Shown piece after piece: positions 20,501-31,557 of a stretch of DNA of 64,000 nucleotides. The notes below the pieces were generated by a model. That model was given only the letters and a program-made list of their open reading frames with translations, was not told the origin of the DNA and made no database searches. Within the stretch, counting starts at the first letter, position 1; each line of letters begins with the position of its first letter. A program made the position numbers and the translations under genes. The stretch is from contig CM070578.1 in the NCBI GenBank assembly GCA_036346355.1, forward strand, positions 18,614,501 to 18,678,500, given 5' to 3'. Source of the stretch: Rhipidocladum racemiflorum. Lineage: Eukaryota > Streptophyta > Magnoliopsida > Poales > Poaceae.

Positions 20501-23276
20501 GTCACAAAATCCAGAAGCCAACGGTGGAGGGACTAATGAAGAAGAAAGGAGGGAAATCAGGACTCAAGGATGGAGGAAAAAAAATCCTGCCGCTCCAATC
20601 AACAAGGAGAATGCACAAGTAGATATCAGCACTCAGCAGAAAGAGATACTAGTGCTGCAAATCGAGAAAGAGTTCATCAAAAGCTCATATGAGAGTGGAA
20701 TTACAAAGTACTGGGATCTTGAAAAGCAAATTAATGACATGCAGAAAGACGTTTGCTACTTCCAAGAGGAGTTCAATGAAAGTGCAGTGATCGAAGATGA
20801 CGAGCTCAAGGCTTTGATGGCATCAACTGCCCTTAAATCTTGTGAAGATACCATTATCAAATTGCAGGAACAGCAGAAGATATCATTCAGCCAAGCGATG
20901 GTTGAGTCAGAAAGAGTCAAGGGTTCCAGAGAGAAGCTGAGGGATATTATGAGAGGACATGGTAAATCACTATCAGATTCAGATTACACAAATTCTCCTG
21001 ACAAGAATGAGAGAAATGATGCCACCGTTAAGACAGGTGAGGTGTACTCTACGAAGCAGGAGAAAATTGAACTGCAAGCAATAGTAGATAAGATCAAGGA
21101 ACACTTTGAGAAAAACTCTGTTATTTACGTAATAGAGACTGCAGAGAAAATTGATGGACTAGTCTGCTCAGATAGATAGGCTGTGTCTGGAAAACACTGA
21201 GCTGGAGAAGCCCTTGAAGGAACTGGAGGAAGAGAAGACAGTACTAACCAGTGGCTCAGGTGAATTAAATGACAAGCTCAAGCAGGCAGAAGAGGAGCTG
21301 ATCAGAGTGCAGAACCATGAGAGCTCCTTCCACGCAGAAGAAAGTGCAGGCTATTCAAATTTTGCTGAAACAGCAAGTAGTTTCTGCGATATTACGGATA
21401 TGTTGCAGTCACCTCTCGTTGAGCACCAAGCTGGTTCTGCGCCCATGCTGACTGATGAAGCAACACCATCCATTGACACCGAAACATCAGGCGAGTGTGA
21501 CAAAACAAAACCAGCAGAAGATCCTCAGATGGATGAAGCAGAGAGCCTGACATAGACGACTTCCCTGATTACTCTGGTAAGGTGGAGCCAGCTATCCTTA
21601 ATGATAACAGCCAGTCATCTAGCGGTTACCATGAGATAAAAAGGCAGAAAAGCATTCCCATGTAGACGACGCAGATAATTGAGGCGTTGCGAGATTGAAG
21701 ACAAGTCTAGCTTTCCAGATGCATCGGTAGACAAGGAGACAGAAAATGCAGACAACGGTTCATCTGGTGGTCATAACAACAGAGAAACAGAACATGGTAC
21801 TGAAACGGTTAGTAACACTGGCAGCAGCATGCAACCATATATGTTTTACATTCCAATGGGAGAGGTTCATTAGCACAACTACAGCATATTTCCTCTACTG
21901 GCCCACGTGATCACAATGTGAAACAAGAGGACAAAAGCAATATTCATCAACATCAGATCACAGCATCCGAAGGCGACTCAGAACAAAAGATGAACAAAGC
22001 AGAAGACTCATATATCACAGAAAATTCTACTCGCAGTAATGGAAAAGTTGGTGGCATTGGAGATCAAGCCGAAAACATGATTAAGCTGGAGCAATTGCTC
22101 ATGACTGGGCTCCAAGGTAAGGAAAAGGTTCTATTAACTGAGTATACTTCTATCCTCCGAAATTATAAGAATGCAAAGGGAAGGCTTACAGAAGTTGAGA
22201 CAAAGAATCAGGAATGTTTGAATGAGATGACAGCCATGATAAGTGAACTCCTGAACTCTTCTACTGACAAAGATGCATCACAGAATGGCCATCAAATGAA
22301 TCCATCCATGCCCTTAAGTTCAAAGAGTGGGACATTCAGGGGTCACCGAAGGACCCAAGCTTTTTGCCAGTTCATCAAAGGAAACAAAGTATTTCTTCCA
22401 TTTCCAGGATAATCGTAAAGAATTCTAGCCTGAAAAATAATCTAAACCTCGAGTCCCCTATGGAAGGTGATGCATCACATGATGCAGTTACCGATCCAGA
22501 AAGCCTTAATCTTGAGGACATCAAATTGATTGATGTTTTCAAGATGGACAATGCTTCGCCTCTTGAAGAGAAGTTCAGAAGAGACATCAATGCGGTTCTG
22601 GAGGAGAACCTAGAGTTCTGGATTTAGTTCAGCACATCATTCTAACAGATCCAAGGATTTCAGACAGACCAAGTATGAGCAGCTGCAATCTGATATTGAT
22701 AAGCTAATAAATGAGGACAAGCTCAAGCCAAACAATGGTCATGCAAATGATATCCCTGTAAAAGACGAATCAGAGGCCATGGAGAAGCGCCTAAGAGAAT
22801 TCAAGATTGAACTGCAAGTATGGTTGGAACACAATGCAATATTCAAGGGAGAGCTCCAGTGCAGGCTTGCTTCCCTCTGCAGCATACAAGAGGAAATCAA
22901 AGGAGCAATGGAGATGGATGCAGGCACTGAGGTAGGAGCTTGACTTACTTCATATCAGGCTGAAAAATTCCAAGGTGAGGTCCTGAACATGAAGCAGGAG
23001 AACAACAAGGTTGCCGATGAACTACAGGCTGGTTTGGATCATGTAAAAGGGCTCCAGCCAGAGATCGAAAAAGTTTTCGCAAAGATACTCAAGAGCACTA
23101 GCTTATCTGGGCCCAAAGGCAGCAGCACTTGGAGGAATGCACCCTCTAAATCAAGAGGGCAACTCCGGTTATTCCTTTTTCCAGCCAAGAAAAAGAAACC
23201 GTCACTGTTTGCATGTGTGAATCCAGCATTACGGAAGCAGCAGAGTGACATGGCATTCTTCACTATAATGGAATAG
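20430..23276 (+). pseudogene. NET2-type (KIP1-like, NETWORKED 2) pseudogene, NAB domain missing
   Basis: The fragment FPDQVQYAML at 20430 matches the end of the NAB actin-binding region of NET2 proteins. Downstream frames give the conserved coiled coil: EKEFIKSSYESGITKYW (20655), TALKSCEDTI, LLTEYTSILRNYKNAK (22130), then EVLNMKQENNKVADELQAGL (22980) and the Cys-containing C-terminal tail KKPSLFACVNPALRK (23200). NET2 proteins bind actin through an N-terminal NAB domain that should precede the first fragment; I see none upstream, where hAT-like elements and MITEs sit instead. At least five frame changes or stops break it (about 21170, 21550, 21690, 21870, 22400, 22625). Family recognition is good; loss of function is inferred. 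Confidence 0.8.
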
Positions 23277-25185
23277 GTACTGCTGTCTATCTGTTCTATG
23301 CATAGATGGCTAAACTTTCAGCTAATGTTCTTCTTACGACTTGATGGACTAACACGTTCTTGTGACAATCAGGACTTCAGGATGGAACCAAATTCATCAT
23401 GCATGGAGCTAAATTAACTGTTCAGCAAACAAGACTTTAGCTACAATATGTCAGGTTGTATCTCAATGCCAGACTGCTTCGTTCGGCTTATTTCAGCATA
23501 TACACTGGGATTAATTAGAGCTTCCTAATAAGCTGTTTTCTGTTCAAAGGAGATATATGTATTCTGTACTTTTTTTGGCATTGAACTTCTCAGTAGATAT
23601 AAAAGACAGGTTTTTGTTTGTAGGACAGTGTAACTTATGAGATCAACTGAATGCTTGTTCTGATCATTGGCAGTATTGCAGCTGAAATTTAGCCTGTGTT
23701 GTTCAGTGAGGATCACAATACACGCATTCTGAAATGTAGGTGGTGCAACGCCATAAAGAGTCATGAAATGCAGTGTACCCAAGGCTAGCTAAACCTTTGT
23801 TTGTGTTTCTACTTCGAATGTAAGTATCTGAGTGATCAAATAAATTTAGGGTTACTGCAATGCGAGTACTTCTCTTTCTCTCGTTGACCACCGATCGGCA
23901 AAAAATAAGAAACAGAAGCACATCAGCGAGATAAAAAAAAACGCAGGAAACGTAGGAAATGTAGGCACACACCTGAGGCAGCCTGAGGTTGAGATTGTTT
24001 GTATCTATGCAGCGCTTGGCGGCTGGCGCGGCGTGGGTGCGAGGCTGGCATTCCATCGAACAGGTTGCGGGCACATTGATTTCCGAAGAAGCAGATGATT
24101 CTTCCCAATCATCGTCGTATAGAGAACAATTAATCGATCATCATCTAGGGGGCGGAAGAAGTGGAGCGCCGACCACCTCACCCAGCGCATCAGCCCCTCC
24201 CTCCCTCCCTCCCTCCCCGTTCGTCGTCCCCGGCCGCCGATCGCAGAGGAAGCACAAAGGCTCACTGAAACTGCAAAGACCAGAGGTGGCCATAATGGGA
24301 AATAATGGCAAATAGCCGGCAGCCCATCATGGCCCTAAAAGTTTTGGCCTCCGCCGTCGCAGGACGGCCTGATGGCCCAATCTCCACCCTCTTCTACGGA
24401 TATGTATAATAGGATCAACTTAACTAATTTTTAATCCGTTACCCGTACATATTAATTTTAGTCTATATAAAAAGGTGAGAAGAGAGAAGAGATCTAATTC
24501 TTATTTAGTAACCAGCATTGCACGGAAACATAAATAAATTATTATGTACAAAAGAGGAGAGATGGTTATTGCATAACATCTAGAGACAACTTTTAGAGAT
24601 AGTTATTGTACAAACTAGTTTTTAACGTATTACTCCCTCCGTTCATAAGTAGCTGTCGTTTTGGCATAGTGATGATCAAATTTCTAAAATCTTGAGTATC
24701 GATATATTTTTAAATATTTAAATTGAATACCTAAAAGTTACATATGTAGACTTGTCTCAAGAAGTCTTTTCATAATATTATAATTTTCTCAAGTTTTATA
24801 AATATATTATAATAAAAATTAGTAGTCAAAGTTATATTTTAAAGACTACATGGATATCCCAAATTATAATTATTTGTCATCAAAAGAGTAGTATTAGTTT
24901 GTAATGGGTTTATAACAGTAATAATTGCTCTAGTCGGTGGAGCGGAGCATCACACGCGTCGGCGCGTCGTTGCTTGCACGCAAGCAAATACTATCCTCTC
25001 TTTTGCCTCGGTGCCTTCGCCGCGTTGCTTTCTCTCTCTCTCTCTCTCTATCCACCACGACGCGCTCCCCACCGAGACGCGTATCCACCGCGAATAACTC
25101 CAAGCGGGGCCCACACGTCGGGGAGAGAGATACGCCTACCTGGTTGGCTCCATGCGGGCGACGAAGGTGTCCTTCCTCCTCCTCC
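23277..25185. other. Intergenic stretch, no gene seen
   Basis: Contains the former 3' flank of the NET2 pseudogene, a GC-rich patch with a CCCTCCCTCC run (24195-24225) and a Stowaway-like fragment at 24631-24893. No ORF has coding character. Confidence 0.4.
24631..24893. mobile_element. Stowaway-like MITE fragment
   Basis: Left end CTCCCTCCGTTCATAAG preceded by TA is the common Stowaway/Mariner MITE terminus of grasses. The interior (CTTGAGTATCGATATATTTTTAAATATTTAAATTG) recurs in degenerate form at 45560-45800 and 51958-52226. The right end is degenerate. Confidence 0.55.
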
Positions 25186-26141
25186 TATATAACCGGAGAC
25201 AGCCCACAAAGACGGCCATATACACCACATCGGCGGCTGCTTCTGCTTCTTGTTCATCGGAATCGTCTCATCCTTCCGGTACGCGTTCTCATCCCATGTT
25301 TTCTCGCCGCTGCTAGTCCATCATTTTTTTTTCCTGGGTGCATGCATGTGGTGCTATCGAGTTCTGGGATCGAATTATGATTCTCTGCCTTGGTCCCGAC
25401 AACTGCGTGCTCGGGATTGGCGATCGGTAGATCGAACAGGCTGGGGTGGGTGGGGTGGGTGGGGGTGATCTTATTCTCCCTCCTCCTGGAGCCTCGTGCG
25501 TTTGGTCGAATTGAAGATTGGGGATTCTTTCTTTCTTTTTCTTCACAGGGGATTTTGTGTTTTCTCAAGTAGCGATGAAAAGACTTCAAATTAAGCAGTA
25601 GAGATCTATAAAGTTGTATAATTTTTCTGTTGTTAGGGTTCTTGATTCTATTTCGTGGTAAATTATTCTGCCGTATGAATCGCATTTAGTAGATTGGCGT
25701 AAAATCGTATCGCCATCCGGTACATGTTGCCATACCATCCATTGTCATGACCTCTGCCTGCGCACAATTTCTGCCTTGGCAATGATATGGCAATCTGTTT
25801 TAGCATACACCTTGCAAACGAAATTTAGTTGTTGCTTCTTAAACCCTAACTATTAAGACGATGATAATTGCCTTTCCACACACAAAAGTTGGTAGAATCT
25901 AGTTGTTCATGCACAACACTACTACAACGTTTTTTGTCCAAAGCAAATGTTTCGAAGGAGATGGTGATTAGTAGTTCTAGATGCAATTAGTCACGCTATT
26001 AGATTTAGACTGAAACCTTTCGTTCATCCCTGATCACCTCCTCACGTCCAATGCATTTTGTGAACCAGATGACATGATTTCTCTAGTGTAATATATTATG
26101 CCTGTTCTTTCTTTAGATTGCGCGCTTAGCTTGGGGCAACA
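25186..26141 (+). promoter_or_regulatory. TATA box, 5' UTR and leader intron of the glycine-rich gene
   Basis: A TATATAA at 25186-25192 lies about 30 bases upstream of a likely transcription start near 25215-25220. A 5' UTR exon would end at 25278 with donor GTACGC at 25279. The acceptor TTCTTTCTTTAG ends at 26116, 25 bases before the ATG. A long leader intron is common in highly expressed plant genes. The splice sites are inferred from sequence only. Confidence 0.6.
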
Positions 26142-27053
26142 ATGGGAGGAGGCAAGGACAAGCATGGTGAGAGTGACAGGGGACTGTTCTCAAATCTGAT
26201 GCATGGTGCTGCCGGTGGCCATGGGTATCCGCATCAGGGGTACCCTCCGCAAGGGTACCCGCCACCGCCAGGAGCGTACCCGCCGCCCCCAGGGGCGTAC
26301 CCTCCTCCTCCTGGAGCCTACCCTCCTCCACCTGGGGCATACCCTCCACAGCATGGGTACCCTCAACCTGGTGGCTACCCGCCACACGGTGGCTACCCCC
26401 CTGCAGGTTACCCAGGCTCATCTATGCCGCACCAGGGTATGTATTGCCGTTCAGTTCTATGCTTGGGTTCTGTGCATAGCCATTCCTATTGAAGTCCAGC
26501 AAGTACTTCTACATTTTGTATTCACACTAGATAATTCAAGATTGTGTTTGATTGCTGTTGTTCCTTTTTTCTGTTCTGCCATGAGTACTTAGATTTATGA
26601 TGATGCACCCCCAACGTCTTCGCCTTCAATTTTGATATGATAATAGACTAATTCTTATCTTCGTAGCACTCTGATCCAGCCACATGGTGTAACTCTCTAT
26701 TGTTCCTGAGCATATTTTAAGGACTGTTCTTGGTAATTTCATTCTAAATTTCCCATGGACTCTCTGATGTTGCAGGTCATGGGAGTAGCCATGGTGGGCC
26801 ACCAATGGGTGCAATGCTAGCTGGAGGTGCAGCCGCGGCAGCTGCGGCTTATGGAGCTCACAAGCTTTCTCATGGTCACAGTGGACACGGTGGTGGGCAT
26901 ATGGGCTATGGAGGCTATGGAGGCTATGGTGGTTTCGGGCATGGTCATGGCCACCACGGCAAGTTCAAGCACGGCCACGGCCATCATGGCAAGTTCAAGC
27001 ACGGCAAGCACGGGCACGGCATGTTCGGTGGCAAGTTCAAGAAGTGGAAGTGA
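26142..27053 (+). CDS. Glycine/proline-rich XYPPX-repeat protein (GRPA3-like)
   Basis: Two coding exons, 26142-26436 and 26776-27053, joined at G|GT with a GTATGT donor and TTGCAG acceptor, give 190 residues. Residues about 1-20 are hydrophilic (MGGGKDKHGESDRGLFSNLM). Residues 27-90 are a run of GYPPQ and GAYPPPP repeats; the GAYPPPP unit occurs four times in a row. After the splice comes a hydrophobic alanine-rich segment (AMLAGGAAAAAAAYGAHKL, about residues 111-130), then a Gly/His/Tyr-rich tail with HGHHGKFKHG repeats ending KFKKWK. This layout matches glycine-rich protein A3 and related XYPPX proteins, whose biochemical role is not settled; membrane association has been suggested. No signal peptide is seen. 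Confidence 0.88.
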
Positions 27054-27423
27054 TGTGCTAGCTTCCCATGGTTGATTATACTGAACTCTTGTGTAGGCTT
27101 CCAGAACTGTGGTTGGGAAAGCCTTTGCGATGTATTTATGCAGGGTGGGGTGGTCGCTCCCAGTGAGCTTCCATCCTTCCTCTATAATTTGGTACTCTAG
27201 TTTGTGTCATGAGTGACAAGATGGTTTGCTAATAATTAATAACTAAATACCAGTTGTTGCTGATGCCCTGTGTTGATGCTTTGCATAGAATTTTTTCTGA
27301 AGATTTTTCCTCTGTGCTCGCTTGATGGTGCTTTATGTGCTTTGCTGGGGCAGTGGATGGTTTCTCTGTGGGCTGCTTGATGAACATTTTAGAGCATTAT
27401 GTGACAATCTTGTGATATTGTAA
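27054..27423. other. 3' region of the glycine-rich gene
   Basis: Non-coding, AT-balanced, presumably 3' UTR and terminator sequence. No clear AATAAA was chosen as the polyadenylation signal. Confidence 0.35.
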
Positions 27424-28149
27424 AGAACAGTAGGGGTGCAATCGGATCGGATTCGGTCGGATATCGCTCTTTCCATATCCTAATCCATATTTTTTGTCGG
27501 ATTCGGAATCGGATTCGGATAGTGTCGGATACAAATACGGCATGGATAATATCGGTCACGGATTCGAATGGAAATCGGTTCAGTATCGAATAATTTTTAT
27601 CGGATAACGCGCGAAAACAGATACTGCATAAAGCACACATATAACACTAATTAATCAATCATATGATATGAGTTTAACATGCAACAAGATATATGTAGTC
27701 CAATAAAGTTACAAAAGAACATTCAATTTAAATGGTACGCATACGAAGAGTAGCAAAACATAGAACGATACGTAAATAATATCACGATAACAGAGACAAT
27801 AAGATAAGTCGATAATATTTGGATTACATCATAGCATCACATAGAAATACAAATATAAGTCTGAATAGTGACATAATCTTATATGAGAGTTTAAAGACAC
27901 AAGTGGCTAAGGCAGGTTGGCATTCTAGCAACATCACAAGGAGACAACAAGTTCATGAGTCATGACCATAGCTACTTGTCCTCGAGTCCCTTGACAAGCA
28001 CTTAGTCATTACCATCCTACAAAATAATAGTCTTTATAGGTAACAAAAGAGTGTATGGCATGTTTAACATGAATAAGAAATGTTGTTTTGCTATTTTATA
28101 CTACTATGAAGTAAAATATTTGATATTGTAACACAAAGATAACAAATAA

Positions 28150-29607
28150 AATTCCATAAACAAACCTCTGAAGTCATATCTATAGGTGAATCACATACGT
28201 TGGCCTTGTACTCCATGTCCATCTCATCAACCAGTGTTGCAATCTTGTCCTTAGAACCTGCAGTCAACAAGTGCTCATGCTCAACCATATTAAAGGGATA
28301 TTCATGCATAACAAGTGCTAAATGCCACTTCTTAAGGCTAGTTTCAGCATCGAACCTATATGTCTGAACATTGGCAGTACTATCTTCACCCTTTTCTAGT
28401 TTGATTAGTTGCTGTCCTGGAGTTATAGAATGCTTTTTTCTCAAATGGTTTATAAAGCATGAAGTACCCCTTGTTGTCTCACATCGGGCTTTATAAGTAG
28501 GGATGTGATCGGATCGGATACGGTCGAATATCGTCCTATTCATATCCGTATCCGTATTTTTTATCGAATACAGAATCGAATACGAATAGTGTCGAATACA
28601 GAATCGAATACGAATTATACAGGATAATATCGGTTACGAATACAGATCGAATACGGATCGGAATCAACATGGATACGAATAATATTAGTCGGATATTTTA
28701 AAATCCAATTTCAGTTTTTTTTCCAAAATCGGTCCAAATTTAAATTCAAAATTCCAAAAGAAATATATTTGTATGTCTTTTTTTTTGCCTTTTTATCCCT
28801 AGCTTGTCATACATGTGACTCTGTGAGTAACAATGTACCCCATTGCAATAATTGAACCAAATGAGTAGCCCTCCTGAAACGCCACTTGCCAATTTCTGTA
28901 CCACCTTTACCCAAATATCTCCAAATTAGCATCTAGCACACATGAACACATTATATCTTGTCATCCAATGCAGACACCAGTCTCTGAAACAGTGAAACAT
29001 GTTAACTTGTTAATGTGTTATTCTGAAACGTGTTATTCGGATAATATCCGTATGTCATATTCGGATATTATCCGAACAAAAACTCGGATATTCCGTATCC
29101 ATCGGATAATCAGTGTTCCATATCCGTATCCGTATCCATGTAAATTGTCTGTATCCATATCCTTATCCGAGAAATCAACTGGATATCTGTGAAACTATCC
29201 AAATCATCATCCAAATCAATTCGGTCGGTCGGAAAATATCCGTACCAGTTCCATCCCTATTTATAAGTGCATTTCTTGCATTTCGCCCAATGTACCTTTG
29301 TAACTACACCATTTGAATCGGTTTTCGTCACAGTATCCTTAGTGTAGTGCACTCATACCTTAGAGATGGACTTTTTTTGCTTCTTGTTAGGAGGCTCATT
29401 TTCTCCAGTGATATCACATTTAGCTTCAGCTTGAGTTCCTTCGGCTTCTGATGCATGAGCCTCTCGCACAACTAATGCGCTATCACTCGGTGCAGATAGA
29501 CTCGTACCAACTGTGGCAGCAGGTAATGCTCCAGCGCACATATTTGCGCTAGCACTGCCAGACTCCATCACAATGCAGCAACCGGGTTTAACACAACAAA
29601 AACACAA
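28150..29607 (-). pseudogene. hAT transposase N-terminal half with BED zinc finger, interrupted
   Basis: On the minus strand, 29607-29353 encodes a low-complexity N-terminus (MESGSASANM... ending PPNKKQKKSISKV). The BED finger follows: first part near 29330-29268 (WAKCKKCTYK), then continuing at 28497 (ARCETTRGTSCFINHLRKKH). Next comes the typical hAT segment NVQTYRFDAETSLKKWH and MHEYPFNMVEHEHL. The two parts are split by a 762-bp insertion. The catalytic region and hATC dimerisation domain are absent, so no active transposase can come from this copy. Confidence 0.85.
28498..29259. mobile_element. Nested hAT-like non-autonomous element
   Basis: 762 bp with an exact 8-bp duplication TTTATAAG (28490-28497, 29260-29267). 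Ends TAGGGATG and inverted TAGGGATGG, with GGATCGGATACGG and CGGTCGGTCGG sub-terminal motifs similar to those of the host element. It has no transposase. It sits inside the BED-finger codons of the outer element, so it is the younger insertion. Confidence 0.87.
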
Positions 29608-29747
29608 TCATTATTTCTAAAGAAATTGTAGAACACAAGATTAACACAAGAAAAAAAACATTACCACTGTAAGCATAAGGACAGTAACATACAACCGAGA
29701 TCATACAACATCATAAGGATATTACAACAGCATAAAGATATTACTTA

Positions 29748-30012
29748 AGCCCCGTTTGGCAACTTGGAACCGAGCTGTTTCTACTAGAATCTGGGAGAAA
29801 CCCAGCCAAACGGGCTAAAACTCGGAACGTTTCTTCTTTTTCCACACCGTGGTTGAATCACCCTCAACCCCGTTTCATTAGTTTCTACTAGAATCTGGAA
29901 CCGTACCAAACAGTTTGCAGAAAGTGATTCTGATCCTACCTGAAATGTTTCTACCAAGAATTTGGAACCGTTTCCGTTTCTACTAGAATCTGGAACCGTA
30001 CCAAACGGGGCC
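29748..30012. mobile_element. Tourist-like MITE inside the hAT element
   Basis: 265 bp with 3-bp TTA duplications (29745-29747, 30013-30015). Ends AGCCCCGTTTGGCA and inverted GGCCCCGTTTGGTA. The interior repeats TTTCTACTAGAATCTGG three times. The TTA duplication and ends fit PIF/Harbinger MITEs. Confidence 0.8.
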
Positions 30013-30019
30013 TTATGAT

Positions 30020-30245
30020 TCAACAGTAACATTACCCCTTGTTGTACATCATCATTCAACAGCACAAGGACAGTAACATTACCCCTTGTTGTACATCATC
30101 ATTCAACAGTAACATACAACCGAGATCATACAACAGCATAAGCATCAGTGACATACAACAACATAAGCATAAGGACCGAGATCATAGTATCATACAACAC
30201 TAACAACAGCATAAGGAAATTCATCCAACAGCATACAACAGCATA
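30020..30245. repeat. Tandem duplication of about 50 bp and short ACAACAGCATAAG repeats
   Basis: A segment containing ACAGTAACATTACCCC and TTGTACATCATCATTC is present twice in a row (about 30020-30055 and 30070-30110). It is followed by several CAACAGCATAAG copies. Probably slippage duplication inside the hAT element. Confidence 0.65.
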
Positions 30246-30614
30246 AGAAAATTCATACTAGACAAATAAAAAAAAAACATCACCTCATGTCCACATCATC
30301 AGTTCATCACACAGCAATCGGCACTTCGGCACATGAGGAAAATAGCCCAGCAATCATACATATTTCAGATTTTCAGATGATGATCATACATGAGTACATG
30401 ACCCAAAAAAAATCATCACCCCATATTGTTCATATTTCACATGATGATCATACATTCATACATACATATATCAGTATATCACACAGGCACAAAGCAATCG
30501 GCAGTTGGGACTTGGCGTCGGCATTACCTCAGAGGCTCAGATTTGGGATAGTCGGACCGGCGGGGGCGAACGGCGAAGGGAGAAGAGCCAGCCAGCCACC
30601 TCTGTGCGGCAGTA

Positions 30615-30848
30615 GCGACGGGACGGAGCTCGGCGCCGGCACCTTGGGGTCGGAGGGCGCCGGGACTCGGGGGAAGAAGAGCGGAGGGCGCGGCGACGGG
30701 ACGGAGCTCAGCGCCGGGACGGAGGGGTCGGAGGGCGCCGGGACTCGGGGGAAGAAGAGCGGAGGGCGCGGCGACGGGACGGAGCTCAGCGTCGGGACGG
30801 AGGGGTCGGAGGGCGCCGGGACTCAGGGGCGGAGGGACGGCGCGGCGG
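30615..30848. repeat. 78-bp GC-rich minisatellite, three units
   Basis: GCGACGGGACGGAGCTC starts at 30615, 30693 and 30771, an exact 78-base period. Because 78 is a multiple of three, an open frame runs through it on the plus strand with a GTEGSEGAGTRGKKSGG repeat, but this is most likely a by-product. It lies at the 5' (promoter) side of the outer hAT transposase. Confidence 0.85.
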
Positions 30849-31243
30849 CGGGACTCGGGGGCGGCGGCGGGAGGGGCGGTGGCCTAGGGGGCGGCGGAAG
30901 ACCGAAGGGATTGGGAGAGATGGAGGACAGGAGGACAACGCGCTGAGGAGTGAGGGCTAAGGGAGTTGCCTGTCTGGGTAACCCTAAGGGCTAAGGCCAT
31001 ATGGGCCATCGGCCCATCGCCCTAAAGGCCGCTTGCTATTTCCGGATATTCGAGGGGATATATCCGAAAATAATTTCGAAATATAACGATCCGACGGATA
31101 GTAATCTACCGAATCCGAATCCGATACAAAATATCCGAATCCGAAAACTATCCGAAAAAATATCCGAATTCGAACCGAAACTATCCGGTCGGTCGGTCGG
31201 TCGATCGGAAATTATCCGATCCGATTGCACCCTGAAGAACAGT

Positions 31244-31557
31244 AGGATCTTAATTGTCAAAAGGATAGTTTCAGGAGACTAACGCTAAAATTTCATAACT
31301 GTGATCTCGTATGAGTACTATAAAGAGCATGAGACAAACTTTTGGATTGCCGAAACTGAAAGGTCATTCTAATTGGCTATATATGCATATGATCTTGTGA
31401 ACTATCGAAAACAACAGTCCAGACACAAACATTAGCTACTTCATCACATCACTAGAATTCACCTTCAACATTGACAGTTCCATATTTTTCTTCCCTCTTT
31501 TCACACGAAAATGTAGGCAGTTGGATGATGTTACCAAACTCAACTCCCTGTATTTCT
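31244..31557. other. 3' flank of the STAR2-like gene
   Basis: AT-rich non-coding DNA between the hAT element and the stop codon; presumably includes the 3' UTR of the minus-strand transporter gene. Confidence 0.35.

Larger units (their letters stand above)
27432..31235 (-). mobile_element. hAT element with nested insertions (AGGGTGCAATCGG ends)
   Basis: 3804 bp bounded by an exact 8-bp duplication AGAACAGT (27424-27431, 31236-31243). Ends: AGGGGTGCAATCGGATCGG on the left; AGGGTGCAATCGGATCGG on the inverted right after two extra bases. Sub-terminal zones are dense in GGATA/TATCC and CGGTCGG motifs, like hAT transposase-binding repeats. It carries a broken hAT transposase on the minus strand, a second hAT-like element (28498-29259), a Tourist-like MITE (29748-30012) and a GC-rich minisatellite at its promoter end. 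Confidence 0.87.

Noticed and set aside
30287..30946. Plus-strand ORF of 219 codons
   Set aside because: Its reading frame comes from the 78-bp minisatellite and AT-rich transposon DNA on the strand opposite the hAT transposase; no known domain.
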